Counted from the stretch's first letter, positions 44,701 to 59,700 are shown. The stretch: 64,000 nucleotides of DNA from Pyxicephalus adspersus (GCF_032062135.1 NC_092861.1:62876791-62940790), one strand, 5' to 3'. Notes: generated by a model not told the origin, from the sequence alone. Made by a program: numbers and translations.

Positions 44701-47700
44701 CTGAGTTGTTTAAATGTACATTTCCAGTAATTTCCTATTAGTTGTCAGTATGAAACAGAAGAAGACCGATACAGCACACATCAGTGGGGCACATGACAAT
44801 TTTTTTTACAGTGCCTTCATTTTTTTCTGTGACATTTGTCTTCTGCTGAGATCACACTGAGGAATTTTATTTATTTAATTGATGTCAGTCTCTCGGAAGG
44901 AAGACAATACTTTGGATATTTGCAGAATTTGCCTCATCATGTTGCATGCTGTTCAGACAATACTATTTGTTTAACTATTACATGTATTTCTTTCATCTGG
45001 GGCTTGTTTCTGTTTACAGGAAGACCTCATTACTCATTTCCGTCAAGTTAAATATGACTTGAGGATATGATTTCACATTGTAATGTCCTTGAAAAAGCAA
45101 TCTTCTTTTTTCTTTTTTTTTTTTACTTCTTTTTGCATAGAATCAGCTGCCTATGTGTCTGTGTAAATTTTTTTAGTTTAGTGTAGTAGTGTACACTGTA
45201 GTGTAAGAGCATATTCACACCTGCTTTTTAAAACACACGTTTTTAGTATGCATTGTCAAGGTCAGTTGTGCAGGTATTTGCAGTATAATGTATATAAGGT
45301 GCACCATTCATTTCTATTAATAATGCAACTAATGGAAATCTCACCTAAAAAAAAAAAAAAAAAGCAAGCAAGGTTTTCGTAAAACCTCCTACTCAAAGGC
45401 ACAGAGGGAGTAATTATTCCACTAAAATGGTCTAAAATTCTACTTGTGTTTTAGGTACTGTGTATGGTACATTAAAGCATGCCTAAAGCACATAATGATG
45501 AACAGGCACCTCCAGACAAGCCAGCGCACCTAAAGCTACGTACACACTTCCAATTATTATCGTCGGAAAACGAACGACGAACGTTCCTGCACGATATATA
45601 CAAACGATCGTATAGCACCGATCCTGCACATAGAGGTAACGACACGATCGTTCGTAGATATTGTACACACAATAGATACGATCGTTTAAGCGATAGAGGA
45701 ACTATGTGCACGACAGGAAAGTGAACGGACGTTTGTTCATCACGCATGCTCTGAACATGGACGAACGACCGTACACACGAACGATGTTCAACGATCGTTG
45801 TCCAATCCGATCCGCCGGTCCGGTCGTTCGTTTCCAACGAGTTTCCTCGTTCGTCGGCGTCGTTGGTTACTCTTTTACGAACGATTTTTTGCCCAATCGA
45901 TCGTTCGTCGTTCGATTGGAACTATAAAAATTGGAAGTGTGTACGCACCTTTAAAAATAACTAATCTTGGTCGTTGACAATGAGATTAGATCTTAGTCTC
46001 TTAAAATTTCCTGGGGATTCCTAGCTGAAATGTGAATGCCTAGATACTTTGATTAGCCTGCCATTGTACAGTCCATCAGTGTAATGCAGAATGTATGTTT
46101 TAAATGTGTTTTAAGAATTTTTTTTCTTCTTAGTATATGGCCTCTATCTCAAGTACGCACAGTAATAAAAATTTAGGTGAGGAGCTTGCATGGAGGCTAC
46201 TCTTGATAGCAGTAGCTGAGGCGATGTCTAGGAACAATAACAGACTACAGTTTAAAAAGGAAATATATTCTAACTAACCTTTTAAACTCGGTATCATATT
46301 GGTTCCAAACCACAGAAATCACATCACTATTCTTTTGGAGCCCTTGCTTTGCTTTTTTTAAAATGACATGGTGGTTATATTTTATCAGTGTTCTTTACAT
46401 TTCTCGATTATTTTACAGTGTATTTATTACTAGTGTTATTGCTCTGCATTCCGTGGTGCAGATATTTACTGTATTTAAGATGTTGCTGTGATTTTCGTTA
46501 ATATAGTTTTTTCACATTGAAATTTTTCACATTATTTTTTATTGCAGCATTGAACTCTATCCATGTTAGGAATATATGACAACATCTAGCTAAGCTGATT
46601 TATAGGGAACAGATCTGCTTTGGTCTGGCAAGAGTGAAAACAAAAGTCTGATTCAAAGATTTATAGAGCATTTTACAGACCTTGTTGCTTCCTGTGCGGT
46701 TGGATGGCAGACAGATTTTACATAAATATCACAAAGTTTACATGACCTGGTCTGGCAAAACATTTTTTCTTAAATTGGACATGTAATGAAAATGTGTTTG
46801 TTTTCTCATCACTGTGAGCAATAATATGGTGTTAGTAACAAGCACAAAGCCCATTATGTCATAAAGTAATCTGTTTCTTTACCTGGGCTTCAACATCTGT
46901 AAGCTTTCTTGTCTGCTCTGCAGTTTGGTTCAGCAAGTTTGTCCCTATCTCCATCATGAAAGCTGTGTGGTTTTGCACTGCATGCTTCTGCATTTCCACC
47001 ATCTCCTTTTTCATATTGTCTTGGATGTAACTTTCAAGCTGCAAAACAAACATAAAGTACACAAATTAATTTACTACTCTTGCAAGCAGGTGTTACTAAT
47101 ATCAATAAAATATGAATTGCTTTTAGGCAAATTATCTGCGATATAATGCAACTGTACTAAATTCATTACAAACTGCAGTGGATTTGTTTTGGGAATTTCT
47201 GTTCTGTAAATCTTAGTTACAAAAGGGTATGGAGTGGACTGGAGTGCAGCTTATTTATATGAATTAACTGACTGATTTCAGAATAATATAATCAAGGAGG
47301 TAGGGAAATAGGTGGAAAATGTAGTTCTTATGTGTTGCCCAAAGTGCATTTGCTGTCATAGGGCCGTCACAATTACTATATATTTTAGTTCTGCGCTGTA
47401 AAACTGCAGAATATAGAAAAACCCAGACACAGCAAGATTACATTTTCCTCTCTCCATTCTAAAACCATTTTCTCTACGTAATGTAAACTGGGCTATATAG
47501 AAGAACATTAGTCTTCAGCAATTGGATGGCTATCTCTCTGTATGAGGCAGAATCCTTAACCTCTCCGGTACAGCAACTGTTCTATAAATGAGGGAATAAC
47601 ACCCTTTAGTGTCTTATTTAGGGAGAATTATGGCTGAGTAATGAATAGCTAATGAGGTTGTCTGTGAAGGATATAAGCCTTTACAATGACCCCTGAGAAA

Positions 47701-50700
47701 ATTTTGTTGACTGATGCAATGGAAAGGTAGTAGAAGCATGCTTGATGTGTTTTTGCCGAAAAGCCACATAGCAGAATTAAATGACACTTCTGTACAAACT
47801 CCTCATTACCATGGCAAAGTATTTTTCTTTCCCAAACTGATTTTTCAGAAATAGGCCACTTATCCTTAGTCAACTTTCAGGAACATACTCAACATTTTTA
47901 TCCACACAGGTAGCACAGTCACCATGGAAGATCAAGATGAGAGGAGGGATAATTGTGGAAATCCCCTGATGCAATTACTTATTCCCAACCCCTGGTGTTG
48001 AGAAGTTTTCATCGCTATCGGTCATTTGATTTACATCAAATTGTCCTTGGGAAAGGCCAGTAGAGCTAGTAAAATGGCAGTAATGTCAGTTAGCCTGGGC
48101 TTCAAGAAGCTATAATACAACCTGTGTACAGCACCAATTAGAAAACAGGGAAAAAAGGTTTTGATCAGCTCTGCCATCTTGGTAGTGTACTTATTGCAAG
48201 CTTCAGCTCAAAACAACGTTTTGCTTACAAAAGGATTTCATATTTTGATTGCCCTTCTTGACATAAAAAAATACCATACCAAGGCATAAAACATCACAAA
48301 GTATGCAGCTAATGGACATAAAAGGGAGTCTAAGTGTTGAAGTTTTGTTGCCCTTAAGAGTCTACAGTAATCTACCACTTACTGTGTATTCTAGAAATTT
48401 ATGTTTGCTGTCAGTGATTTAACTTTGAACTTGTATTCTACAACCACCCCAAAAGATAACATTTTATTTTAACATCATACAATTATTCGGTTCTTTGAAG
48501 ATGAGGTCTTCAAAGAACCGAACACTGATAAGTAATTTTAAATGTATATGATACATTGTTAAAGCCTAACTCTGGCCAAAAGTTTTTCTTTCTTGGGTTC
48601 AAAAATGTATTTCAAGTTATTGTTTTGTGTCTTCATTAGTGATATTTTCCAGTACTGCAGCACTAAGTCAAAACTTCATAGGTCAGTATAAAAGTTCCAT
48701 AAACTGAGCCTGTCATTATCTTGTGAGGCTTAAAAAGTTAAAGGTAAAAAGTGAAATGTAGAAAAAGAAACAAAAGAATCTATGCATTTACTAAATACAC
48801 ATATATTTATCTAATGTATTATACATCAAAACCTCCTTCTTATTTTTTTACATTACATTTTTACTGTGAAGAAAAACACCATATTCAATTCAGATGTTTC
48901 TTATTCATATGTTATCTATAAATAGATAACATTTCTACAGCTGCCATGGAATAGAGAAAATTGCTTGTCATCCTGTTAATTCTATGGTTTCTCGTCTTCT
49001 AAAAAGCTCTACAGTTTGAGGGGGGATTAGCAAACTTTCATAACTGCCTCTTTTTAGCTAATTTTGTTCAATATTTTGTTCAATACAGCAGGGGGCATAT
49101 ACGTTGTTACCAGAAAGTTCTTTTCTATAATGCATGTGGTGTATAGAATTGATGTGTTTTGACCACTCATCCCCCTTTGCCATAGACTTTTTCACTGTGA
49201 AAACAAATGTTTAATGATTGATGAGATGTGGTAGCTATGATGGTGGGCACAAGTTGTCCGGTTTATTCTGGACATATTAAATACAATCAGAACAGGCTTT
49301 TCATCACTCTTCTCAGTAGTCTCAGTTAAGAGTTTGTTAGTGCTTCTGCAAGCACATGGGTAATCCAGTTTCATGCAAAAAGCAATACGTAACTGCCATC
49401 CAGTCACTGTGTTAAAGAAATGTCATCAGAAACTACTTGCAAACTGACTGTCATATATGTTACCTTGGACATTTATCAAAATTCTTCCAGTTTTTAATCT
49501 AGACAACAAGCCTTGTACAGGCAAATGCAAAATTGCTTTCTAAAACAAAGCGCACAGGAGCATTCCACACAGAATAAAACTCTAGTAGTCATCCTACTCA
49601 CACCTACTAACGTCTAACATCAGTGGCAGATATAGCCTAATCATTGTCTCTAAGTCCATTTATGTTTGATGAACGCAGGAGAGCCGTTTAAACTACATAC
49701 GTACTCTTCCTAAACTGACGGATAGCAAAACTAAAAAATTACATGCATAATTCCCCCTTACCTACTTGTCCTTCTCTTATTTAAACCCTTATCTATATTA
49801 TGCTTGCTATTCCATGTACCATGAGACGTCTTCCACTTACAAACCTTGAAAGCTACAGAACAATGTCTTTTAGAACTACATTTACTACCATAGAGTCGAG
49901 TTTTTAAGGATGCAAATGGCTGAACAGTGTTTATTACAGCAACAGGTTTACCACTTGGTAACATGGGGCAACAGGTTTCAACCTAAGCCTTTTCAGTGCA
50001 CCGTTTGTAAAATCTAAACAAAAACCCCTTGAACCATAACTGCGTCAGTTTTCAGGCTCATGGATCTCCTGTTGTATGATAACTTCCAAAATCTCTTCAT
50101 GGAGATAAACTGATTTGTGTATTCATGCAGCCAGTCAACTATTTATAGATTTATGGAACCAGCAAGTGAACTATACACACATAGAACATTTACATTTGTT
50201 ACTCATCTGAGTGTCTATATATATTACATGATACTGTTTAATATGTACAATACTGCTTTATTATTTCATCCTCTGAAGCTAACATTTCATATTGCTCCTG
50301 GTGGTCAGAAAATTTCTGCTGTCATGTATTCTGTCTACAGTGATAAATAATGGGTCTTTCTGGCTGTAGTTTCCACACCACTTCATGGACCTGGATAGAC
50401 CAAGGAATGTAAGGGCATGATTTTAGAGCTAAAACAGTCTTGTTAGATGTGTTTGCCCTTAACAAATTCTTGACCTCAGTTTACAAAAACTGTCATGAAG
50501 GATGGAGAAGAGTCAAAGATCAAACATCTAATGTGATATTTTATTTCACAGAGATTCACTATTACCTACCACAAACAAACATTGTACACATGAGAGGTTA
50601 AGAGTTTGTAAGCCAAACTTGGTTAGCAATACAAACTGATACTCAATGCAGGTCAATAGGAAATGTTTTAATGGTGGTATATCGTATAGATAGTACAACA

Positions 50701-53700
50701 GCCAGCTACTACCAGAAAGGTTTAGCAATATTTAGTACATTTACACTGTGAAATTTCTCTTGCTTTCAAATTAAATTAAAGCGGAAATATAGTTTAAAAA
50801 ATTCTGAGCAAGCATGATTTTTATTGTAGAAGGGACAGACAGGTGATGTCCCTTCTGCAATGAAACCTACTAACCTGCAACTTTTGGGGCTGCACAACCA
50901 TACAGGAGCTACATCATCCCGGCCTGGCCAATCAAGATGGCCATAGATACAATGCCTGGAACAGGACCAGATGAAAATTATGCCAGTGGTGCAGTCAGGA
51001 CAAGTGAGTGTAAGAAAACATTGCAATCAGCCAGATATGTTTTTTTTTTTTTTATTCCAGAAAGGACTTTGAATTTCTTTTCTGCAATAAACAATCTGCC
51101 TGGTCACAGTTTTATATTTTATAGGTTTAATTCCAGATTAGCATGGAACCTAGGCATCCAACTCAAGGGCCATATAGTACAGCAAGGCCCAACTTGCTAA
51201 TACACAGTAGAATTTCTCTCTGTTCAAATAAAAGTGAATTAGAATCCAGACATGTAATTAAAGGGCCACAGTAAAATGTCTCTGTTTTCTGGATTTTTTT
51301 CAGCGGCTCAGCATATTAAGAGCAATTGTATCTGGCAGAAAATTTGTCAAAACTGCCATTCCTCTTATCAAATTCCTATTGAAAATGTATCCAAATTCAG
51401 TTTTAATGACAATCATTAGTGGACAAAGCAGTGAAAGTGTGTATAAATGTGTCGTCCATTTATTGTTACTTACAGCACCCTGTGAGCTCAAAACCACCAT
51501 TTTGTTATGCTGACTGGTTGTAGCACATTACAAATAATTTTTTTTCCATTAAGACCTTCCTTGTAGACTCCTGCCATACATGAGGCCATGCACTATTAAG
51601 CTGTTCAGTGAGAATCTGTTTACTTGTCAAGTCCTGCTATGGGCACCATTAGTTTTGTGTATATTTCTTAAATTAAGCTGCTTTTATGAGAAATCTAATC
51701 CTTTTCTCCAGAGTACATGTTTAGTGTTGACATGTGAACATCTAGATTATGGGTGACATTTGTAAAATGACTGGCCGACCTCACCTTTCTACAACCAGTA
51801 TTTTCCACTGATTGCCACTTCCCTAAACTAATCCCAAAACACCAAATCCCTTTGACCCTGTCAGGGAACACTTGCTGTGCAGGAATGCAATTCATATTAC
51901 ATGAAGACTGCTTCTAAAGGAATTTGCCTTTGGTTTCTTTTGCATATTTGTAAGGGAGTAGCAATCTTTAAAAGAAAAAAAATTGGTGTTTTAGTAAAGC
52001 AGACCGTGCACCACCTGGCTCAGCCTTTTAGCCTGTCAAAGTGGTGGATCTGTGTTTGGTTTTGCTATACATGCATATGTCAAATTCCAAAAAACTAAAC
52101 GTTGGATTTTGTTTAGCAAAACTTTTACATTAGGCTGTCCATAGTATTAGAAGTACAACCAGAGACCATCATTCATTGTTTGCCTACTGATCATCATTCC
52201 CATTTGTTTTTGAATTGGTCTATGTAGATCAAATAAAACAAGTTCTATGGCTGTCTGTTACTGTATCAGACATTTAAAGAGAGGGCACATTTTTAACATT
52301 CGTTCTCATTACTCTTCTCACCAGTTTTAGTGTATCATGGCTTATACTATTTAAGGCTACAAGTATTGCATCTAGCCAGCAAAGAGAGTAATGACCGTTT
52401 TGCAAGGCGGAAGGCAAGACATGGCCTTAATTCTCTGTGGCTCAGGTCCAACATATACATTTTTTTACAGAGGATACCAGGAATGCTATATTATATAAAC
52501 ATTGACTAGTTCTGGTCAGACCATGGCAGCAAAGGTGCATTAATTTGGTTGTATATGAGGTCTGTGTATTTAAAGGTTATGATGAGAGGTGCAAGGTAAT
52601 GGAATTGTTTACAATAGCACTTATCGTTTTTAAATATGAAGTGCTAAATCTAGAGATTTTTCAGTTTATGATTGCAACACATGAGAAATGTGCATCAGAA
52701 AATGTATTATTGTGCTGAACTAACTCAAATCTTGGTAAAGGAAGGATTTAGAAACTGCATTTTTAAAATTGCAAAATGAATTAAATCCTGGAAACATTAG
52801 TGACTGTCAGGATCACATGACCTAGATCCAGCTTGTTCCTGGAACTTTGCTTGTGCACTAAATTGCCAGAATTATTTAGTCTTGACATATCCTAGCTCCA
52901 CAAATTATTTTCGAGACCTCTCATTCTCCGTGTCACATTCCTGTAAACACTGTTGGTAGGAATCTACAATTCCTTTAACATGCAGAGCAAACATGTGTGT
53001 TCAATCTCCATTTTCAGTGTCTACAGAATGTGTGTACACATCAGGTCAGGAGACTGGCTGATCCCTAAAATATAAATGCAAATGAGAAATATTTCTGTAT
53101 CTTGAAGCACATAGTTTCAGTGTAAGATGATTTATGTGAACCAAAGTGGCTCACTAATATAGTAAATTACATTGTTCTATTTTTCGTTCCATAGTTCTTA
53201 CCCCACTTTTACCTTTGCTTTCAATGAGTACAGTGCAATACAGCCTGCTGAAAGTGCTACATCACTCTCTCCCACCCCGGGCCACACACACAAACTGCCT
53301 AGCAATGTTTTTATAAGTCTATCACAGATATGGTATATTACTTACTGGCAACATGCCATTACCCCAGCTATTACCCTAAAATCACTTGTGTATGTCATTG
53401 TCATTAGAAAAAAAATCTAATTTCTGTGATAATAATGTAATATATTGCAGATTATCCATAAATTTGCAGTAAATTGCAGATTATGTTGTGCCCTATGCCA
53501 GCAACTTTGACATTGTTCATGATCACTGTATCCACCTATTTGTGCCATATCAACAATGTTTTTTTTTAAAAACCTTAGGTAAATAGGTAAAAAGGATGAA
53601 ATGTTAGTTGACAGGATCTCATGCTTAAAGAACCGATTCAATAATTCTATAGGACCCAGAATGCACATACAGAATAAGGGATCGGTATATTTTGAGTAGA

Positions 53701-56700
53701 CCTATCCACTTAGAAGAGATAATCGTTTGGTTTCAGTAGTCTCAGTCATAGCTAAATAAGCATCAATCATCTGAACATCTGAGCTGTATACTCATTCTGA
53801 TTAAGTGCTTTAGAAGGTAATAAAAGCAGAGGATCAGAACACCAACCAGACATGACAGCTCACATAATCTCTCAGTAAAACTTCCTTTTTAATCAGGGAC
53901 TCAAAGTATTGAATTTATTGGATCAGAAAGTCTTCCAAAAATGTAATCTTTCAGAAGAGCTTATGGAAGGAATAAGTGGTTGATCTACAATCTAGTAGGT
54001 TTCTTTTAGAGGAACAGATCACTTCTCATAATATATAGCTCTATTACACAGCTGATTCTGTATATTATAAGTAACCAAATTTAAACCAAATGGGGAGCAC
54101 CCCTTTTATTTTTCATTATTATTAAATATCTAGGGTCATTACATTCTGAATAGCACAGAAACTTGCAGACACATAATTGTCAAGTTTCCAGTAGTGACAA
54201 TAGAGATATGGACTTTAGAAAAGAAGCTATTACACTACAGATTCGCTTTTTCTTGTGATGTTGTATAAGTTTAGGCGTGTGTTAAAAGGATACTCTTATC
54301 ACTTTCTCAAACATACCATACAGACTTCTTGCTTTTGTAAAATAGTATCTACCGTGTTTCCCCGATGATAAGGCATCCCCATCAAATAAGCCACCCCCCG
54401 ATTTTTTCTCAAACAATTAAAATAAAGCACCCCCGCAAATAAGACATCCTCCGATACCTGATACTGTGTGCCTCTGTGTGACTCCTCGATGCTGGCTGCA
54501 GTGCAGAGTGAAACTGAAAGTAACTTCAAAGTACAAGCAAGCTGCTGATCCCTGCCCTAACAGAGTCTGTTACNNNNNNNNNNNNNNNNNNNNNNNNNNN
54601 NNNNNNNNNNNNNNNNNNNNNNNNNNNNNNNNNNNNNNNNNNNNNNNNNNNNNNNNNNNNNNNNNNNNNNNNNNNNNNNNNNNNNNNNNNNNNNNNNNNN
54701 NNNNNNNNNNNNNNNNNNNNNNNNNNNNNNNNNNNNNNNNNNNNNNNNNNNNNNNNNNNNNNNNNNNNNNNNNNNNNNNNNNNNNNNNNNNNNNNNNNNN
54801 NNNNNNNNNNNNNNNNNNNNNNNNNNNNNNNNNNNNNNNNNNNNNNNNNNNNNNNNNNNNNNNNNNNNNNNNNNNNNNNNNNNNNNNNNNNNNNNNNNNN
54901 NNNNNNNNNNNNNNNNNNNNNNNNNNNNNNNNNNNNNNNNNNNNNNNNNNNNNNNNNNNNNNNNNNNNNNNNNNNNNNNNNNNNNNNNNNNNNNNNNNNN
55001 NNNNNNNNNNNNNNNNNNNNNNNNNNNNNNNNNNNNNNNNNNNNNNNNNNNNNNNNNNNNNNNNNNNNNNNNNNNNNNNNNNNNNNNNNNNNNNNNNNNN
55101 NNNNNNNNNNNNNNNNNNNNNNNNNNNNNNNNNNNNNNNNNNNNNNNNNNNNNNNNNNNNNNNNNNNNNNNNNNNNNNNNNNNNNNNNNNNNNNNNNNNN
55201 NNNNNNNNNNNNNNNNNNNNNNNNNNNNNNNNNNNNNNNNNNNNNNNNNNNNNNNNNNNNNNNNNNNNNNNNNNNNNNNNNNNNNNNNNNNNNNNNNNNN
55301 NNNNNNNNNNNNNNNNNNNNNNNNNNNNNNNNNNNNNNNNNNNNNNNNNNNNNNNNNNNNNNNNNNNNNNNNNNNNNNNNNNNNNNNNNNNNNNNNNNNN
55401 NNNNNNNNNNNNNNNNNNNNNNNNNNNNNNNNNNNNNNNNNNNNNNNNNNNNNNNNNNNNNNNNNNNNNNNNNNNNNNNNNNNNNNNNNNNNNNNNNNGT
55501 GTGTACGCAGCTTAAGGGAGCAATCTTGTTTACTTATTTTATAAATAGAAAATTATTGTCATTAATAAGTATTTTAAAACAATAAACTGGATGTTTTTGT
55601 ATAAATGCTAATCACTAAATATAATTTAAATTATTACTTTTGCCTCCATTCTTGATTTTTAGGGTCCCAATCTGAGACTGTATCTAAATGAGTGCCACAA
55701 TAGCACAGAATGTGAACTGGAGACAAGCTCCTGTGACATTAGCACCTATCTTACCTCTCATACTGATAGCATATTACATTTGTCTGTCAAGAATGTCCAA
55801 ATTTCCCCTCTTTTAATACATTTTCTGTACATTTGTTAACTTTAGGATTAGACTAAAAAAAGTACCTAAAATGATTAGGTATTTAAAGGGTAAAACCTGC
55901 ACATAATAAATCAGACCAGATCATGTGACTTGATTTTTAAAGTTTGTTCTTGTACTTTCACTATATATATATTTTTAATTCAATTCAGGTATTTTCTATA
56001 TTATGTCTGATTACCACTTTGAATGATTTGTGTCATTTGTTTTTCTACCCACCATGGTTTTTCACATAAGGAATTTTACTTTTTAATCTCACAAAATGAA
56101 AGCTATGCTTCTAATTTTTGAGAAAATGTACCATTTTGTAGATGAAATTAAGCGGTGCTCTGCTTAAACATTTGCTAAAATTTGTGGGTATTCCTGTTTG
56201 AACCTTTCTGTGTAATTTAGGTACATAATCTATGAAGACAGAGTAATCACTGCCGAAGGTCATATTGGAAGCTGGTACTATGGATTGTAATGGTACTAAA
56301 CCAGTCCTTCATCTTAATACCACTTGACCTATGGCTACAGTTGTAACCTGAGGAGGTTCTAAGATGCCATAAGTTACAAAACAAATTGGGTACATAAAAT
56401 GCAGACTAAAAGCAAATTGATCCTACAAAATGGAAACAGATGGGACAATTACTTGGCCTGAATTAGAATGGATCATTTAACAGTTGAAATGTGTTCCATG
56501 TAAATTACTAAGTGTGTAGGTGTAACTATTGTATGTGACTCCAGGGCATTTATTGAAGTTAGAGATGGGATGGCAACAAGAAAATTTTCCCTTTCAAAGC
56601 CTACTTTACGCATGTTGTTAGAAGCAATTACCTTTCAAAAAGTCTGCATCTAATAAAGGTTCTCCTTTATATCTTTCTAGGGTTCACATTACAGGTCTTG

Positions 56701-59700
56701 CCTTAAGTTTATTGATAATTGCTTCTTTTTGTCAAAAACTTAAAATGGTTACATGTAAATATAGTGATTAAAGGCTCCTTTCATAAATCTGTAACTTCAG
56801 CCTTAGGCACTCTATTTCTACACTTATGACTGCAATTTTCAGATTTTCATTGGACTGAAGTGAAAATAGCTCACTTTTTTGACAAAAGGCCTACTTCTTC
56901 TGATATGTTTGCATTAAGAATATATTTTGTGAATAATACAATATCAGTATAATTTTATTCTAAAAAATTTACTGTTGGTTTTTACCGCTAAACTCCAGAC
57001 ATATGTCAAAATATTGCTTTCAGAAGGGCTCCTCTACATTGCCAGGGTAAATTCTCTCTTGATATGTTTTCATCTTTAGTCTACAGTGTTCCTTCTCTTT
57101 GTGTGACCTGTGGTCTAACCCAGTGGTTCGCAGCTCTGACAGTATTATGTACAGGGCAGGACCCGCAGTCCTGCATTGTATACAGGGTCACCAAGGGCAC
57201 ATCCACAACATTAAGTGTCTTAGAGAAGAAGAGTGCACAGGGAGTTAAGTCTTAAAGAGGAACTAAACATTGTGTTACTCACTCGTTCATGTTCCCTGGC
57301 AAGGCGCTGCCATCTTCTTGCAGTTTTCAGCCATCTTGATCAGCCTGACCAGGATGATGTAACTCCCGCGCAGGCTCGTGCAGAGGGATCTAGGTAACCA
57401 AAGCTGATGCTGCACATGTGCAATTCAGCTTTTTTTGCCAGAAACCCAGAGTGATCAGGCAGGCGGGAGAGATTATTGCAGAGGGAACATCTGTTGCCTG
57501 TCTTTCTGCAAAAATGACCTGCCTGATCATGTAATCTTAAAAGTGAAACTTTAGCAAAAAAATGCCTAATGTTAACAGTCTTTCTAGAATGGATAAATCA
57601 AGAGTGATAAAATAGTTAAAAATTTGTTTAAAAAAATGCTGCTCAATGTTCTCTTCAGTGCTGGTTAAATGACTCAATTCTTTGTATTAAGTCATGTACC
57701 ATTTGCTCAAGTGAATAATAAGAAAACAAATTTTGATTATATGAGCAGCATAAGTTCTTCAAAAAAGAAAATAGGTAACATACCACTTCTGTTACTGTTT
57801 ATGCATCCTAACAAGATAATGAAAGCATTGTGGTACCTTCTTAGTGAAAGTCTGATTAAAATGGATAATACCAATAGTCCCTAACTGGTTACTAAGCTAT
57901 AACTAATGAATAGTCCCAAGTTATTCATCATCAGTCTAGTGTGTGGACTCTAACAGTTTGAATGAAAAAGTTAGCATTAGACACCAATTACCTTTTTATT
58001 GATTTAGTTTTTCCATGAACAAGTTAATGTGAGGAGTAAGGGGGTTGCTGTGGGTCTATTTATTTTAGCTGTACTCAAACTCAGCTGCATTAATGTTTTA
58101 GGAAGCAGTGTTTGAAATTCTAAGTTAATAAACCTTACCTAAGCTGATTCATGTTGCTTTAATGAAGAGGAATATTTATTATATAAAGATGACAAATGCT
58201 GCATCCGGTTGTGATCCAGCACATTTTGCAGAACTGGAATGGTGAAGTCTTTTGGTCTGCAGTCACCATGAGAATTATCTCTCAGTGGACCCTCCGTGAA
58301 CCCTGTTCTTTGCATGCATTTACATGACCCTCAAGTGACAATCATAAAGATGATTTATTGTCTTGCACTTTTAGTACTGTACAGACTGTATTTTTCTTTC
58401 TGTACTAATCCGTGTGAGAGATAGAGAAGGGTGACTTCACAACAGCCGCAAGGGACTTGTTCTGCGTATGCTCAGAATTGAAGGTAAATTCATCACGTTT
58501 TTCAAGCAGCCCAGGGACAGCTGTTTCAATGGTCTCACCTGTGGGTGGTCGTGTTCTTCCTTATCCTTACTATGTGTGTACAGAGTGTGCCTGATTCTAC
58601 AGTCATAACAACAGTATCAGCTCCTGGAGGCTTCTGGTATTTACCAAATTGTGCTAATTAGTCATACTGTCATGATAACAGGAATCTGTCATATATGAAA
58701 CAGAAGTGCAGTATATAAAGTGCGTTCAAAAGGATGCAAAACTCTTGTTATATAAGAGATGCACTTGCAGACTAATCAACAGAGGAAAATACTGAGATTT
58801 GGAACTGTATCTTTGAAGATTGTGCTTTATAGCAAAACATGCTTGGACATCAGGAGTTCTTTGCACAGTTACACTGCAGATACCTATTTAAAATATTAAT
58901 ATGTTTATGTCCTAAATTGGGATTAATCAGAACACTGATAGACCAAAGAATAATATTGCTTTATCTAACTGGTGAACTGCTTCATGCCTAGACATACTTT
59001 TCCTGGAGACCGGATTCCACTTGAATGTAACCAGAACTGCTAGGTCTGCAGGCAGGGCTGAAAAATTCTTGGCTTTATACCTATTCAGTTTGTCAGCGGT
59101 GTGTTGAAACAAATGGTACATATCAGTTTTTAGCGCAGTCAATTCAGTATGAATTAACCTCCCTAACACCGCTCATCCTATTGAGCATGCTATAAGGCAC
59201 CACAATGTACCGGAGTGGTCTGCAAGGGGGGGTCTTACAAATGGAAGTTTATATATAGTATATAATGGTTCAGCTTGTATCTTTTTAAACAAGGCCTGTC
59301 TTTATCGATTTTCCCCAAGCAAGCTTTATTTTTTTTTCTCTATAAATACGTTCTTATTTAAAAATGCTTCTTTTCTTGTCTTTCTTAGCACAAGTTTGGT
59401 CATTAGTTCCCTAGTAAATTTTTTTTCATGATGAGCTAACATTGTTAACTGAGGCATAACTGATTGAGCATTGGCAACTTATCTTGGAGATGTTGCCAAC
59501 CATCCCTGAATTCTACATACCCAAACAGATTTTAGGGCTTGCCCTCTTGTGTGCTATGTATTTCTTTTACATGGACCTTCTGCGTACATAAGACTGTAAG
59601 AATGTTGTAAAACTAAATGTTACCTTCACTCAAGTGTGTTAAAAACAGAACTTCTTGTTGCATGTTTGGTGTGGTTTCTAGCATATAACAGCTTTCATGG

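Larger units (their letters stand above)
43062..46882 (-). other. ANGPT2 intron 2 (3.8 kb)
   Basis: Contains a TTAA-flanked repeat (43462-43797), an A homopolymer at about 45345-45363 and a CGATCG-rich MITE (45534-45950). Between 43.8 and 45.2 kb nothing is recognisable. Confidence 0.85.

Noticed and set aside
45472..45837. Open frames on both strands within the CGATCG-rich element
   Set aside because: They come from repeated ACGATCG-type words without stops and are not conserved protein.
54466..55515. A 349-codon plus-strand frame
   Set aside because: It spans the 925-base N run; the ends are dispersed repeat and MITE terminus.
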